64,000 bases of DNA, from positions 124,001 through 188,000 of the forward strand of contig JAPDOI010001316.1 of the NCBI GenBank assembly GCA_029168955.1, given 5' to 3'. Source of the stretch: Aplectana chamaeleonis (Eukaryota > Nematoda > Chromadorea > Rhabditida > Cosmocercidae). The notes below the pieces were generated by a model. That model made no database searches and was not told where the DNA came from. It saw nothing but the letters and a program-made list of their open reading frames with translations. The position numbers were made by a program, and so were the translations under genes. Of the stretch, positions 10,863 to 21,500 are shown in pieces (position 1 is the stretch's first letter; every line of letters begins with the position of its first letter).

Positions 10863-13800
10863 ACTATCGCAATGGTGTGCGCGCTCTTCCTGAACCCCAC
10901 CCACTTTCCGCGACTTTCTTTGTGTATTGTTGAAACAATAACGCGCTCCGACTGAAGGTGTCAAAATTTGCGGGAAATTTGAACACCGGTCAAACAGACG
11001 TCGGTCGGACGTGCCAGACAGTCGGACAGACACACCACGCCGCTTATAATATGGAAGGATGAGGATGAGGATTAGGGTGAGGATTTGCTGGATTCGCGTT
11101 CGCTGTCGTCAAAACAGGTCAGACCGCGGCTACTTTCTATTTCCAATAACGCGAACCTTACGGTGAACCCGAAGCCCCGCCCACTTTCACAAAGTAACTC
11201 GTGGTGGTCCCTCAGCTCCATGCACGTTCTAGGCGTCACTTTGATAGCTAGTGTGGTCCCACCTCGATTTATAACGAAGGTAGCTTGAAGGACTCAATAC
11301 GCAACAGCTAGGGTGGTCCCACCACGATCAGCCACGAAAATAACTCAAAGGACTCAATATGCAACGGCTAGGGTGGTTCCAACACTATCGCAATGGTGTG
11401 CGCGCTCTTCCTGAACCCCACTCACTTTCCGCGACTTTCTTTGTGTATTGTTGAAACAATAACGCGCTCCGACTGAAGGTGTCAAAATTTGCGGGAAATT
11501 TGAACACCGGTCAAACAGACGTCGGTCGGACGTGCCAGACAGTCGGACAGACACACCACGCCGCTTATAATATGTAAGGATGAGGATGAGGATAAGGGTG
11601 AGGATTTGCTGAATTCGCGTTCGCTTTCGTTAAAACAGGTCAGACCGCGGCTACTTTCTATTTGCAATTACGCGAACCTTACGGCAAACCCGAAGCCCGC
11701 CCACTTTCACAAAGCAACTCGTGGTGGTCCCTCAGCTCCATGCACGTTCTAGGCGTCACTTTGATAGCTAGTGTGGTCCCGCCTCGATTTATAACGAAGG
11801 TAGCTTGAAGGACTCAATACGCAACAGCTAGGGTGGTCCCACCACGATCAGCCACGAAAATAACTCAAAGGACTCAATATGCAACGGCTAGGGTGGTTCC
11901 AACACTATCGCAATGGTGTGCGCGCTCTTCCTGAACCCCACCCACTTTCCGCGACTTTCTTTGTGTATTAATGAAACAATAAAGCGCTCCGACTGAAGGT
12001 GTCAAAATTTGCGGGAAATTTGAACACCGGTCAAACAGACGTCGGTCGGACGTGCCAGACAGTCGGACAGACACACCACGCCGCTTATAATATGTAAGGA
12101 TGAGGATGAGGATTAGGGTGAGGATTTGCTGAATTCGCGTTCGATTTCGTTAAAACAGGTCAGACCGCGGCTACTTTCTATTTCCAATAACGCAAACCTT
12201 ACGGCAAATCCGAAGCCCCGCCCACTTTCACAAAGTAACTCGTGGTGGTCCCTAGGCTCCATGCACGTTCTACGCGTCACTTTGATAGCTACTGTGGTCC
12301 CACCTCGATTTATAACGAAGGTAGCTTGAAGGACTCAATACGCAACAGCTAGGGTGGTTCCACCACGATCAGCCCCGAAAATAACTCAATATGCAACGGC
12401 TAGGGTGGTTTCAACACTATCGCAATGGTGTGCGCGCTCTTCCTGAACCCCAATCACTTTCCGCGACTTTCTTTGTGTATTGTTGAAACAATAACGCGCT
12501 CCGACTGAAGGTGTCAAAATTTGCGGGAAATTTGAACACCGGTCAAACAGGCGTCGGTCGGACGTGCCAGACAGTCGGACAGACACACCACGCCGCTTAT
12601 AATATGTAAGGATGAGGATGAGGATAAGGGTGAGGATTTGCTGAATTCGCGTTCGCTTTCGTTAAAACAGGTCAGACCGCGGCCACTTTCTATTTCCAAT
12701 AACGCGAACCTTACGGCAAACCCGAAGCCCCGCCCACTTTCACAAAGTAACTCGTGGTGGTCCCTCAGCTCCATGCACGTTCTAGGCGTCACTTTGATAG
12801 CTAGTGTGGTCCCACCTCGATTTATAACGAAGGTAGCTTGAAGGACTCAATACGCAACAGCTAGGGTGGTCCCACCACGATCAGCCACGAAAATAACGTA
12901 AAGGACTCAATATGCAACGGCTAGGGTGGTTCCAACACCATCGCGATGGTGTGCGCGCCCTTCCTGAACCCCACTCACTTTCCGCGACTTTCTTTGTGTA
13001 TTGTTGAAACAATAACGCGCTCCGACTGAAGGTGTCAAAATTTGCGGGAAATTTGAACACCGGTCAAACAGACGTCGGTCGGACGTGCCAGACAGTCGGA
13101 CAGACACACCACGCCGCTTATAATATGTAAGGATGAGGATGAGGATAAGGGTGAGGATTTGCTACATTCGCGTTCGATTTCGTTAAAACAGGTCAGACCG
13201 CGGCTACTTTCTACTTCCAATAACGCAAACCTTACGGCGAATCCGAAGCCCCGCCCACTTTCACAAAGTAACTCGTGGTGGTCCCTAGGCTCCATGCACG
13301 TTCTACGCGTCACTTTGATAGCTACTGTGGTCCCACCTCGATTTATAACGAAGGTAGCTTGAAGGACTCAATACGCAACAGCTAGGGTGGTTCCACCACG
13401 ATCAGCCCCGAAAATAACTCGCAGGACTCAATATGCAACGGCTAGGGTGGTTCCAACACTATCGCAATGGTGTGCGCGCTCTTCCTGAACCCCACTCACT
13501 TTCCGCGACTTTCTTTGTGTATTGTTGAAACAATAACGCGCTCCGACTGAAGGTGTCAAAATTTGCGGGAAATTTGAACACCGGTCAAACAGACGTCGGT
13601 CGGACGTGCCAGACAGTCGGACAGACACACCACGCCGCTTAAAATATGTAAGGATGAGGATGAGGAAAAGGGTGAGGATTTGTTACATTCGCGTTCGCTT
13701 TCGTTAAAACAGGCCAGACCGCGGCTACTTTCTATTTCCAATAACGCAAACCTTACGGCAAATCCGAAGCCCCGCCCACTTTCACAAAGTAACTCGTGGT

Positions 13801-14466
13801 GGTCCCTAGGCTCCATGCACGTTCTACGCGTCACTTTGATAGCTACTGTGGTCCCACCTCGATTTATAACGAAGGTAGATTGAAGGACTCAATACGCAAC
13901 AGCTAGGGTGGTCCCACCACGATCAGCCACGAAAATAACTAACAGGACTCAATATGCAACGGCTAGGGTGGTTTCAACACTATCGCAATGGTGTGCGTGC
14001 TCTTCCTGAACTCCAATCACTTTCCGCGACTTTCTTTGTGTATTGTTGAAACAATAACGCGCTCCGACTGAAGGTGTCAAAATTTGCGGGAAATTTGAAC
14101 ATCGGTCAAAAAGACGTCGGTCGGACGTGTCAGACGGTCGAACGGACACACCACGCCGCCTATAATATGTAAGGATGAGGATGAGGATTAGGGTGAGGAT
14201 TTGCTGAATTCGCGTTCGACTTCGTTAAAACAGGTCAGACCGCGGCTACTTTCTATTTCCAATAACGCGAACCTGAAGGTGAATCCGAAGCCCCGCCCAC
14301 TTTCACAAAGCAACTCGTGGTGGTCCCTCAGCTCCATGCACGTTCTAGGCGTCACTTTGATAGCTAGTGTGGTCCCGCCTCGATTTATAACGAAGGTAGC
14401 TTGAAGGACTCAATACGCAACAGCTAGGGTGGTCCCACCACGATCAGCCACGAAAATAACTCAATA

Positions 14467-14490
14467 TCTCAGGCACCGGTTCGATTCGAG
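14467..14490 (+). repeat. left terminal inverted repeat of element copy 1
   Basis: TCTCAGGCACC-G-GTTCGATTCGA. It contains GGTTCGATTCG, which matches a pol III B-box (GGTTCGANNCC) at 10 of 11 positions; the right end has AGTTCGATTCG, so the match is probably chance. The matching right repeat is at 18524-18547. Confidence 0.85.
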
Positions 14491-14556
14491 CGCCGTCAGA
14501 ACGAGGTTGGACCGTTGAATCGCTCTAGCTCGAAACGAAAAAAGGGGCGGGGTCAA

Positions 14557-14583
14557 CCCGAAACGTGGCTCGTTCGTTTCGGG
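14557..14583. repeat. subterminal hairpin in element copy 1
   Basis: CCCGAAACG at 14557-14565 pairs with CGTTTCGGG at 14575-14583. It is present in all three element copies. A comparable hairpin, CCCGTTT with AAACGGG at 18431-18454, sits near the other end. Subterminal hairpins like these could be transposase- or replication-related, but that is inference. Confidence 0.6.
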
Positions 14584-14591
14584 AATGACAT

Positions 14592-14777
14592 CGGTCCACC
14601 TCTCAAAGCCGGGATTACAGTCTGGATGATTTCGTAACTACTTCGTGGTTCGTGTCTCGGTCCACCTGTCATAGCCGGGACTGCAGTCTCGATGATGACG
14701 TCACTACTTCGTGGATCACGCATCGGTCCACCTTTCATAGCAGGGATTCTAATAACATGATGACGTCATCATCTTGT
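14592..14777. repeat. 66-bp tandem repeat inside element copy 1
   Basis: CGGTCCACC recurs at 14592, 14658 and 14724, an exact 66-bp period, with two full and one partial unit. Each unit includes a CATAGCMGGGA segment and ATGATGACGTCA-like sequence. The 66-bp period keeps a minus-strand frame open (14553-14738), which explains the repeated GGP-RSS peptide there. It is conserved in copies 2 (34638) and 3 (39231). Confidence 0.85.
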
Positions 14778-14830
14778 TACCATCGATTCTAGCACTTACC
14801 CTTAATAGCTGATATCGCGATAACGTCATT

Positions 14831-14886
14831 CTTGATTTTCGGAGCATGTGGTTATATAGCTTTGCCACCATGCTCGAAAAATCAAG
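14831..14886. repeat. hairpin inside element copy 1
   Basis: CTTGATTTTCGGAGCATG and CATGCTCGAAAAATCAAG form a near-perfect stem with a short loop around TTATATAGC. Pairing continues imperfectly outwards through CGCGATAACGTCATT and its partner. The same structure is at 34877-34932 and 39470-39525. It could be the relic of a nested palindromic element. Confidence 0.75.
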
Positions 14887-15096
14887 GATGGCGTCGTCGC
14901 GGTGACCGCAATGCAGGGTGTAGGGCGTAGAGTCGATGCTAACAAGATGCTGACATCATCCAGGTCTTGACCGTTAAAATCCCACGCCTCAACAAATACT
15001 TGAATTTATTAATACTCAACAATCAGTTTTCTAGTGGCTGGTTCACACTGATTTATAGTTCAGAGGGTTTGTTCAATCTTGCCCTGTTTTGTTGTC

Positions 15097-15200
15097 ATAC
15101 TGTCGTTTTCGGAGCTAAATTCCGCTCTGCAATTGCGGATTACCGCATTTGCATCATGCAACACGATATTCGTGCTGGAAGAAAGGTGAATCGTATTCAC
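15097..15200 (+). repeat. dispersed CATACTGTCG module inside element copy 1
   Basis: CATACTGTCGTTTTCGGAG is followed by AAATTCCGCTCTGCAATTGCGG and then CATCATGCAACACG...CGTGCTGGAAGAAAGG. A clearly related module occurs inverted at about 55790-55930 in the right flank. A shorter form occurs at 16280-16320 (CATACTGTGCTTCTC then GAATTCCGGTCCGCAATTGCG). This is therefore an interspersed repeat family shared by the element and the surrounding genome. Confidence 0.6.
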
Positions 15201-15282
15201 GTATTCTTCAAGGCCTGGCGGCAAGGTAGGGGGCGGCCCCACGAAATTTTTATGGTGTTCTAAAAAAATCGGATTCGGCTCA

Positions 15283-15440
15283 AAGCTTGTATACAGGGGT
15301 AGTCTAGGGTGCTGAACACGAATCTGGAGTCCGCTTGTCAAAAATTTGAAGGTTATTGTAGGATACGGTAGGTACCATACCATTTAGGCTGCCAAACCTA
15401 TCTTACTGTTTTGAAAATCGACAAAATGGACACTAAATCC
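15283..15440 (+). repeat. dispersed GAACACGAATCTGGAGTCC motif in element copy 1
   Basis: The order GGCTCAAAGCTTGTATAC, AGGGGTAGTCTAGGGTGCT, GAACACGAATCTGGAGTCC, then GGATACGGTAGGTACC is seen. Related arrangements lie at about 61600-61940 and 54960-55040 in the right flank. This is a non-coding repeat family whose copies vary in sequence and orientation. Confidence 0.6.
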
Positions 15441-16243
15441 GCATCCACCACCCCGAATAACCCTCGCATACAAATTTTGAGTCAAATCTTAGACTTTGAC
15501 CGAACTACCGCACATCCATACATGATCTGCCATAATCTGCCAAAAATCAACGCTAGTTTTCCGATGGTCAACATTCTCCAATTTTTTCGGTAGAATCGGT
15601 AAATTCGTTGAAGTTTCTAGATCTAAGTTACTCTACATATTCCATGCAACCAAAAGAATCTTCAAAGAACCACCACGCAAGGACGAGCGTAGTATCACAT
15701 ATTAACAGTCGGCATGGATCCTATTGATACAATACCGCGTAAATTTTTTGCAAAAAAAAACGTTTTGCTGCATTTTTTGCGCTCACAAAACGCCACATCG
15801 CCATAACTAGTTTGAAAGTAGTCCGATTTCAGATGGGAAGTCATTTCTGAATTGCTGTCGTTGAGTGCTACACGATAGTGTTACAAAATGGTAGATTTAA
15901 CTCCAGAAGTTCATAGAAAATTACATAATTGCACTACAAAATATATCACTATAAACTGATCACACGGTGATGATTGCAGACATCTGTCATGTTTTGACCT
16001 GTGGTCAACGTGAATTTTAGAAAAAAACGCATTTCTCAACAAAACACCGGAGTCCAAAAGACTTTATACACATATCTCTGCAGTTGTCTGACCGAGAGGA
16101 ACACGAAAACTCCCTGGAAACCTAATTCGTCAAATTTCAAGTGAGTTATGGCGATGCGGCGCTTTATGAGTTCAAAAAACGCCGCAAAACGTCGTTTTTG
16201 CGAAAAAAAAAACGTGCGCGGTACTGTACGTTGCGTTCACTAC

Positions 16244-16579
16244 TGAAGGTTGGCGCAAACTCGGCGCCATATGCTACCACATACTGTGCTTCTCGTAGCC
16301 GAATTCCGGTCCGCAATTGCGTCTCGACACGCTTTGCGGCCGCACGCTCTCGAGTCGGTCGAGTTTCCAGCGCCAGAGATGACTCGATGTGGGTTTTTTA
16401 TACAGTTTTCTCTAATTTTGTTTAGTTTCCAGTTTCCAAAACTCGCCTAGAGTCAACAGATCGGCGGATGCTGCGCTGGAAACTTTTCCGACTCGAAAGC
16501 GCGCGGCTGCAAAGCGTGTCGAGACCGGAATTAGGCCCAGAGAAGCACAGTAGAAACACCGAATTTGTCCCAACCTTCA
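16244..16579. repeat. large imperfect inverted repeat inside element copy 1
   Basis: The left arm at 16244-16376 and right arm at 16473-16579 share, in mirror order, TGAAGGTTGG, ACTGTGCTTCTC, AATTCCGGT, GTCTCGACACGCTTTGC, TCGAGTCGG and GTTTCCAGCGC. The arms differ by several substitutions and a deletion, and the spacer is about 96 bp. This is the structure of a nested MITE. It is kept in copy 2 (36285-36620) and copy 3 (40884-41222). Confidence 0.75.
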
Positions 16580-17234
16580 ATAGGGAAATGCAAAGTATTA
16601 CCAGTGTATACGCCAACAAACCTCTTAATGACTGACTCCTAACAATGAAATGTCAATTTAGCACAAAACATGACGTCCCGCAATGCTATGTTCTCAGTGG
16701 TCCGTTGGATTTGAGACGGGGTACGCTGTGGAAAGTTTCAAGGTCGCCGGATAGAGGGCCACTTTGATTAATCTTCTTGACAACCGTATTGGAAAAAATC
16801 AGCAAGAAACTGGTGAGAAAAATATGAAAAGTCCCAATTTTGAGAGTAATAGGGCTTACAGCTATTTCGAAACACGGTCTCTCTTTTCCACCCCATACCT
16901 ACCATTTGAAGCGCAAGTAGAACTCACGAAAACTTGCCATTTATTCGTGAAGTTCCAGTTTAGAAAGGTGAAATGCCAGAATTAAGAGGACGTTTTGAAT
17001 TGTTTTCACGCTTTTGCAGCAATCCTCTCCAAATTTTCGCTACACTAAGGATCAGATCTAGATCTTCCTTCAGAAAAAAACTCAGGATTTTCTTATCGCG
17101 GTCCTACGTTGGAGGCACAGTACACCCTCTGATAATAATTTTGCGATTTTCTTGTAAATGTATAGATAAACCCTCCTGTATGACACGTGCCAAATGCATG
17201 ATCTCAATTTCTCCAAACAAACGAGATATAAGGG

Positions 17235-17329
17235 ACCACCACAGGCCCGACTTCCTTCGCTCAGCTGACCACCACGGGCCACATCCCTTGTCCGTGGTGG
17301 TGAGCGAAGGAGGTCGGGCCTGTGGTGGT
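17235..17329. repeat. near-perfect long hairpin inside element copy 1
   Basis: The left arm starts ACCACCACAGGCCCGAC and the right arm ends GTCGGGCCTGTGGTGGT. About 38 bp pair, with one five-base bulge (GCTGA on the left) and a loop around GCCACATCCCTTGT. The same hairpin occurs at 37277-37371 and 41876-41970. In copy 2 the single mispair of the other copies is restored (GACCTCC), but a new one appears (CACAACGG). Confidence 0.85.
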
Positions 17330-17359
17330 CGCTTAACTCGATAGCGACTAGATGAATGG

Positions 17360-17593
17360 ATGAATTCTCAACAGGTAGTTGTTTTTCAGTCTATTGCCGG
17401 TCTATCTCCTCATCCCGTTTTTTCTCTCGTGCAGCGATGGCGAATGAAGAGAAATACCGACTTGAGACAACTCGTTCACCAAATTTATGCCCTCAGAATG
17501 CAGGCATTGAAAAGGAGCCATATCTCCGTTCGTAGGGTTTTGGACGATTTCAGAGATACCATTGTAATCAGAGAGTGGCTCTCTCCAAGGTAG
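17360..17593 (+). pseudogene. open-frame block 1 in element copy 1 (unrecognised)
   Basis: The informative part is the C-terminal half, a basic, helix-like peptide (QRWRMKRNTDLRQLVHQ, then a segment ending IVIREWLSPR). It ends at AAG-GTAGGAATGA, which resembles a 5' splice site, and it is preceded by TTTTTCTCTCGTGCAG, which resembles a 3' splice site. Copies 2 and 3 (37398-37634, 41997-42233) keep the C-terminal half but have one T less upstream, which changes the N-terminal frame. Copy 2 differs from copies 1 and 3 by four codon changes here, three of them silent. I do not recognise the protein; it may be an exon remnant of the element's own gene. Confidence 0.25.
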
Positions 17594-17624
17594 GAATGAA
17601 ATTAAAAAAAATTGAGTAGACTTT

Positions 17625-17831
17625 TTGGCTGGAATGGATTTGACTCGATTCATACTCTTAACCGTCCTGATCGATGAGCATGACTTAGCACTAGTGAAGG
17701 CATCAATATTTAATTTTGAGAAGCCAAACGCTAAGACACCAAAAGGAAACATGAAAAGTTCCATGAAAAAAGACACGGCAATCAGTAGCGTGAGAATGCT
17801 AAAAAAAGTGATTTTATGCAGGTCAAAATAG
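17625..17831 (+). pseudogene. open-frame block 2 in element copy 1 (unrecognised)
   Basis: Encodes a charged peptide beginning MDLTRFILLTVLIDEHDL and rich in lysine towards the end. Block 1 ends only about 35 bp upstream across an A-rich gap that carries GT and AG but does not join the frames simply. Small insertions and deletions among the three copies fall in that gap and at the very end (an A run), not inside the block. Copy 2 carries ATT-TTC, GAA and CCG silent changes and one Asp-to-Glu change. A hydrophobic minus-strand frame overlaps it (17402-17842) but breaks in the other copies. No family recognised. Confidence 0.25.
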
Positions 17832-17899
17832 GCTTCATTCATGCAATTAAGGCGAGAAATGGATCCATTTAGCGAAAAAAGTTGCTTAAGTTTGATCGG

Positions 17900-18012
17900 T
17901 TGAAATTTCGGTAAATTTCGAGATTAAGTCGGTAAATAGGGGAAATCAAAATTTACCGGAAACTCCCAAACCGGGTAATTCGGTAAACGGTAAGTGCACA
18001 CCCCTGGTGGGG
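17900..18012 (-). repeat. GGTAAATT-rich repeat with hAT-like CAGGGGTGTGCA end
   Basis: Plus-strand sequence rich in CGGTAAATT and AATTTACCGG ends in GTAAGTGCACACCCCTGG. Read on the minus strand this starts CAGGGGTGTGCAC, which has the form of a hAT-type terminal inverted repeat. Very similar non-autonomous repeats are common in nematodes. I could not find the opposite end, so this is a one-ended or old copy nested in the 4-kb element. It recurs in copies 2 and 3. Confidence 0.45.
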
Positions 18013-18523
18013 AGTCCGAGCGAAATTGCCATGTTTCACATCTCGTAGACCTGCACCCTGGTGTTCGATTAATTTCCACTTATTTCACGATTTCTTACAT
18101 CGAGGAGCAACAGAAGTTGACGAATATGTTTCGAGAAGTTTGTATATTCACCAAACGGATTCTTTTTTTTCACTTTTAGCGAAAACTCAAAAAGAGATAA
18201 ATATCGGCCGATTTAATGAGGCTGGCTGACTAACGGTAGAGAAAGAAAACGGTGAATAATCCTTTTTTGAAGGATTTGAGTACATTCCGTATCGTAGGAG
18301 ACAAGAGAAGCCAATGACAGCTGCATCTGTTCAAAATGTATTGGCTACCATTCCCGAATTTCGCAATGTTCCGTTTCGCTGTCGGTCCAATCGAGCCGAT
18401 TGATTAGTACGGCGCCAACCCCCGACGTCTCCCGTTTCTCTCGTGAAAAACGGGAAGGCGGAGCTTTGCCGAAACGTCTCTCGTTCGCCCCGCCGTGGCA
18501 GAAAAAAAGCGGTTCGGCCATCG

Positions 18524-18547
18524 GTCGAATCGAACTGGTGCCTGAGA
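18524..18547 (-). repeat. right terminal inverted repeat of element copy 1
   Basis: TCGAATCGAAC-T-GGTGCCTGAGA, the reverse complement of the left end with one mismatch. The satellite resumes immediately at 18548 with TGCAACGGCTAGGGTGATT. Its GGGTGATT variant, instead of the usual GGGTGGTT, is shared with the other two insertion sites. Confidence 0.85.
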
Positions 18548-21500
18548 TGCAACGGCTAGGGTGATTTCAACACTATCGCAATGGTGTGCGTGCTCTTCCT
18601 GAACCCCACCCACTTTCCGCGACTTTCTTTGTGTATTGTTGAAACAATAAAGCGCTCCGACTGAAGGTGTCAAAATTTGCGTCAAATTTGAACACCGGTC
18701 AAACAGACGTCGGTCGGACGTGCCAGACAGTCGGACAGACACAGAACGCCGCTTATAATATGTAAGAATGAGGATGAGGATAAGGGTGAGGATTTGCTGA
18801 ATTAGCGTTCGCTTTCGTTAAAACAGGACAGACCGCGGCTACTTTCTGTTTCCAATAACGTGAACCTGAAGGTAAATCCGAAGCCCCGCCCACTTTCACA
18901 AAGCAACTCGTGGTGGTCCCTCAGCTCCATGCACGTTCTAGGCGTCGCTTTGATAGCTAGTGTGGTCCCACCTCGATTTATAACGAAGGTAGCTTGAAGG
19001 ACTTAATACGCAACAGCTAGGGTGGTCCCACCACGATCAGCCACGAAAATAACTCAAAGGACTCAATATGCAACGGCTAGGGTGGTTTCAACACTATCGC
19101 AATGGTGTGCGTGCTCTTCCTGAACCCCAATCACTTTCCGCGACTTTCTTTGTGTATTGTTGAAACAATAACGCGCTCCGACTGAAGGCGTCAAAATTTG
19201 CGGGAAATTTGAACACCGGTCGAACAGACGTCGGTCGGACGTGCCGGACAGTCGGACAGACACACCACGCCGCTTATAATATGTAAGGATGAGGATGAGG
19301 ATTAGGGTGAGGATTTGCTGAATTCGCGTTCGCTTTCGTTAAAACAGGCCAGACCGCGGCTACTTTCTGTTTCCAATAACGTGAACCTGAAGGTAAATCC
19401 GAAGCCCCGCCCACTTTCACAAAGCAACTCGTGGTGGTCCCTCAGCTCCATGCACGTTCTAGGCGTCACTTTGATAGCTAGTGTTGTCCCACCTCGATTT
19501 ATAACGAAGGTAGCTTGAAGGACTCAATACGCAACAGCTAGGGTGGTTCCACCACGATCAGCCACGAAAATAACTCAATATGCAACGGCTAGGGTGGTTT
19601 CAACACTATCGCAATGGTGTGCGTGCTCTTCCTGAACCCCAATCACTTTCCGCGACTTTCTTTGTGTATTGTTGAAACAATAACGCGCTCCGACTGAAGG
19701 CGTCAAAATTTGCGGGAAATTTGAACACCGGTCGAACAGACGTCGGTCGGACGTGCCGGACAGTCGGACAGACACACCACGCCGCTTATAATATGTAAGG
19801 ATGAGGATGAGGATTAGGGTGAGGATTTGCTGAATTCGCGTTCGCTTTCGTTAAAACAGGCCAGACCGTGGCTACTATCTATTTCCAATAACGCGAACCT
19901 GAAGGTGAATCCGAAGCCCCGCCCACTTTCACAAACTATCTCGTGGTGGTCCCTCAGCTCCATGCACGTTCTAGGCGTCACTTTGATAGCTAGTGTGGTC
20001 CCACCTCGATTTATAACGAAGGTAGCTTGAAGGACTCAATACGCAACAGCTAGGGTGGTTCCACCACGATCAGCCACGAAAATAACTCAATATGCAACGG
20101 CTAGGGTGGTTTCAACACTATCGCAATGGTGTGCGTGCTCTTCCTGAACCCCAATCACTTTCCGCGACTTTCTTTGTGTATTGTTGAAACAATAACGCGC
20201 TCCGACTGAAGGCGTCAAAATTTGCGGGAAATTTGAACACCGGTCAAACAGACGTCGGTCGGACGTGCCAGACAGTCGGACAGACACACCACGCCGCTTA
20301 TAATATGTAAGGATGAGGATGAGGATTAGGGTGAGGATTTGCTGAATTCGCGTTCGCTTTCGTTAAAACAGGCCAGACCGCGGCTACTTTCTGTTTCCAA
20401 TAACGTGAACCTGAAGGTAAATCCGAAGCCCCGCCCACTTTCACAAAGCAACTCGTGGTGGTCCCTCAGCTCCATGCACGTTCTAGGCGTCACTTTGATA
20501 GCTAGTGTGGTCCCACCTCGATTTATAACGAAGGTAGCTTGAAGGACTCAATACGCAACAGCTAGGTGGTTCCACCACGATCAGCCACGAAAATAACTCA
20601 ATATGCAACGGCTAGGTGGTTTCAACACTATCGCAATGGTGTGCGCGCTCTTCCTGAACCCCAATCACTTTCCGCGACTTTCTTTGTGTATTGTTGAAAC
20701 AATAACGCGCTCCGACTGAAGGCGTCAAAATTTGCGGGAAATTTGAACACCGGTCAAACAGACGTCGGTCGGACGTGCCAGACAGTCGGACAGACACACC
20801 ACGCCGCTTATAATATGTAAGGATGAGGATGAGGATAAGGGTGAGGATTTGCTGAATTCGCGTTCGCTTTCGTTAAAACAGGCCAGACCGTGGCTACTAT
20901 CTATTTCCAATAACGCGAACCTGAAGGTAAACTCGAAGCCCCGCCCACTTTCACAAAGTATCTCGTGGTGGTCCCTCAGCTCCATGCACGTTCTAGGCGT
21001 CGCTTTGATAGCTAGTGTGGTCCCACCTCGATTTATAACGAAGGTAGCTTGAAGGACTTAATACGCAACAGCTAGGGTGGTCCCACCACGATCAGCCACG
21101 AAAATAACTCAAAGGACTCAATATGCAACGGCTAGGGTGGTTCCAACACTATCGCAATGGTGTGCGTGCTCTTCCTGAACCCCACCCACTTTCCGCGACT
21201 TTCTTTGTGTATTGTTGAAACAATAAAGCGCTCCGACTGAAGGTGTCAAAATTTGCGTCAAATTTGAACACCGGTCAAACAGACGTCGGTCGGACGTGCC
21301 AGACAGTCGGACAGACACAGAACGCCGCTTATAATATGTAAGGATGAGGATGAGGATAAGGGTGAGGATTTGCTGAATTAGCGTTCGCTTTCGTTAAAAC
21401 AGGCCAGACCGCGGCTACTTTCTGTTTCCAATAACGTGAACCTGAAGGTAAATCCGAAGCCCCGCCCACTTTCACAAAGCAACTCGTGGTGGTCCCTCAG

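Larger units (their letters stand above)
2983..14466. repeat. satellite array block A (mostly 521-bp monomers)
   Basis: The first block of the large satellite holds 21 complete monomers plus the first 300 bp of one that is split by an inserted element. Using ATGTAAGGATG as phase marker, monomers start at about 3007, 3521, 4042, 4563, 5084, 5605, 6126, 6641, 7162, 7803, 8324, 8836, 9357, 9878, 10399, 11051, 11572, 12092, 12604, 13125, 13646 and 14167. Most spacings are 521; three depart strongly (641, 652 and a few of 512-515). In plus-strand order a monomer contains a GGATGA hexamer tract, TTTCGTTAAAACAGG, a GC box (AAGCCCCGCCCAC), 60-bp subrepeats with GCAACRGCTAGGGTGGT, a minisatellite-derived GTGTGCGCGCTCTTCC segment, GTTGAAACAATAA, a GTCGG-rich stretch and CTTATAATATG. 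Open frames of 60-100 codons recur on both strands but are shadows of the repeat. Confidence 0.95.
14467..18547. mobile_element. 4.08-kb TIR element, copy 1
   Basis: A 4081-bp insertion splits a 512-bp satellite monomer. The ends are inverted repeats: TCTCAGGCACC, one variable base (G left, A right), then GTTCGATTCGA, about 24 bp with one mismatch. Removing TCTC...GAGA restores the intact site CTCAATA-TGCAACGG, so either there is no target duplication (insertion between A and T) or a 2-bp AT duplication. This fits no common superfamily cleanly. Internally it holds a 66-bp tandem repeat, several hairpins, a dispersed GAACACGAATCTGGAGTCC motif, two short open-frame blocks and a hAT-like terminus motif. 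No transposase, helicase or integrase is recognisable, so it is probably non-autonomous or a decayed composite. Two more copies lie at 34513 and 39106. Confidence 0.85.

Noticed and set aside
17402..17842. 146-codon hydrophobic minus-strand frame in element copy 1
   Set aside because: It is broken in copies 2 and 3 by small indels, and the plus-strand frames in the same place show the more protein-like pattern of silent changes.
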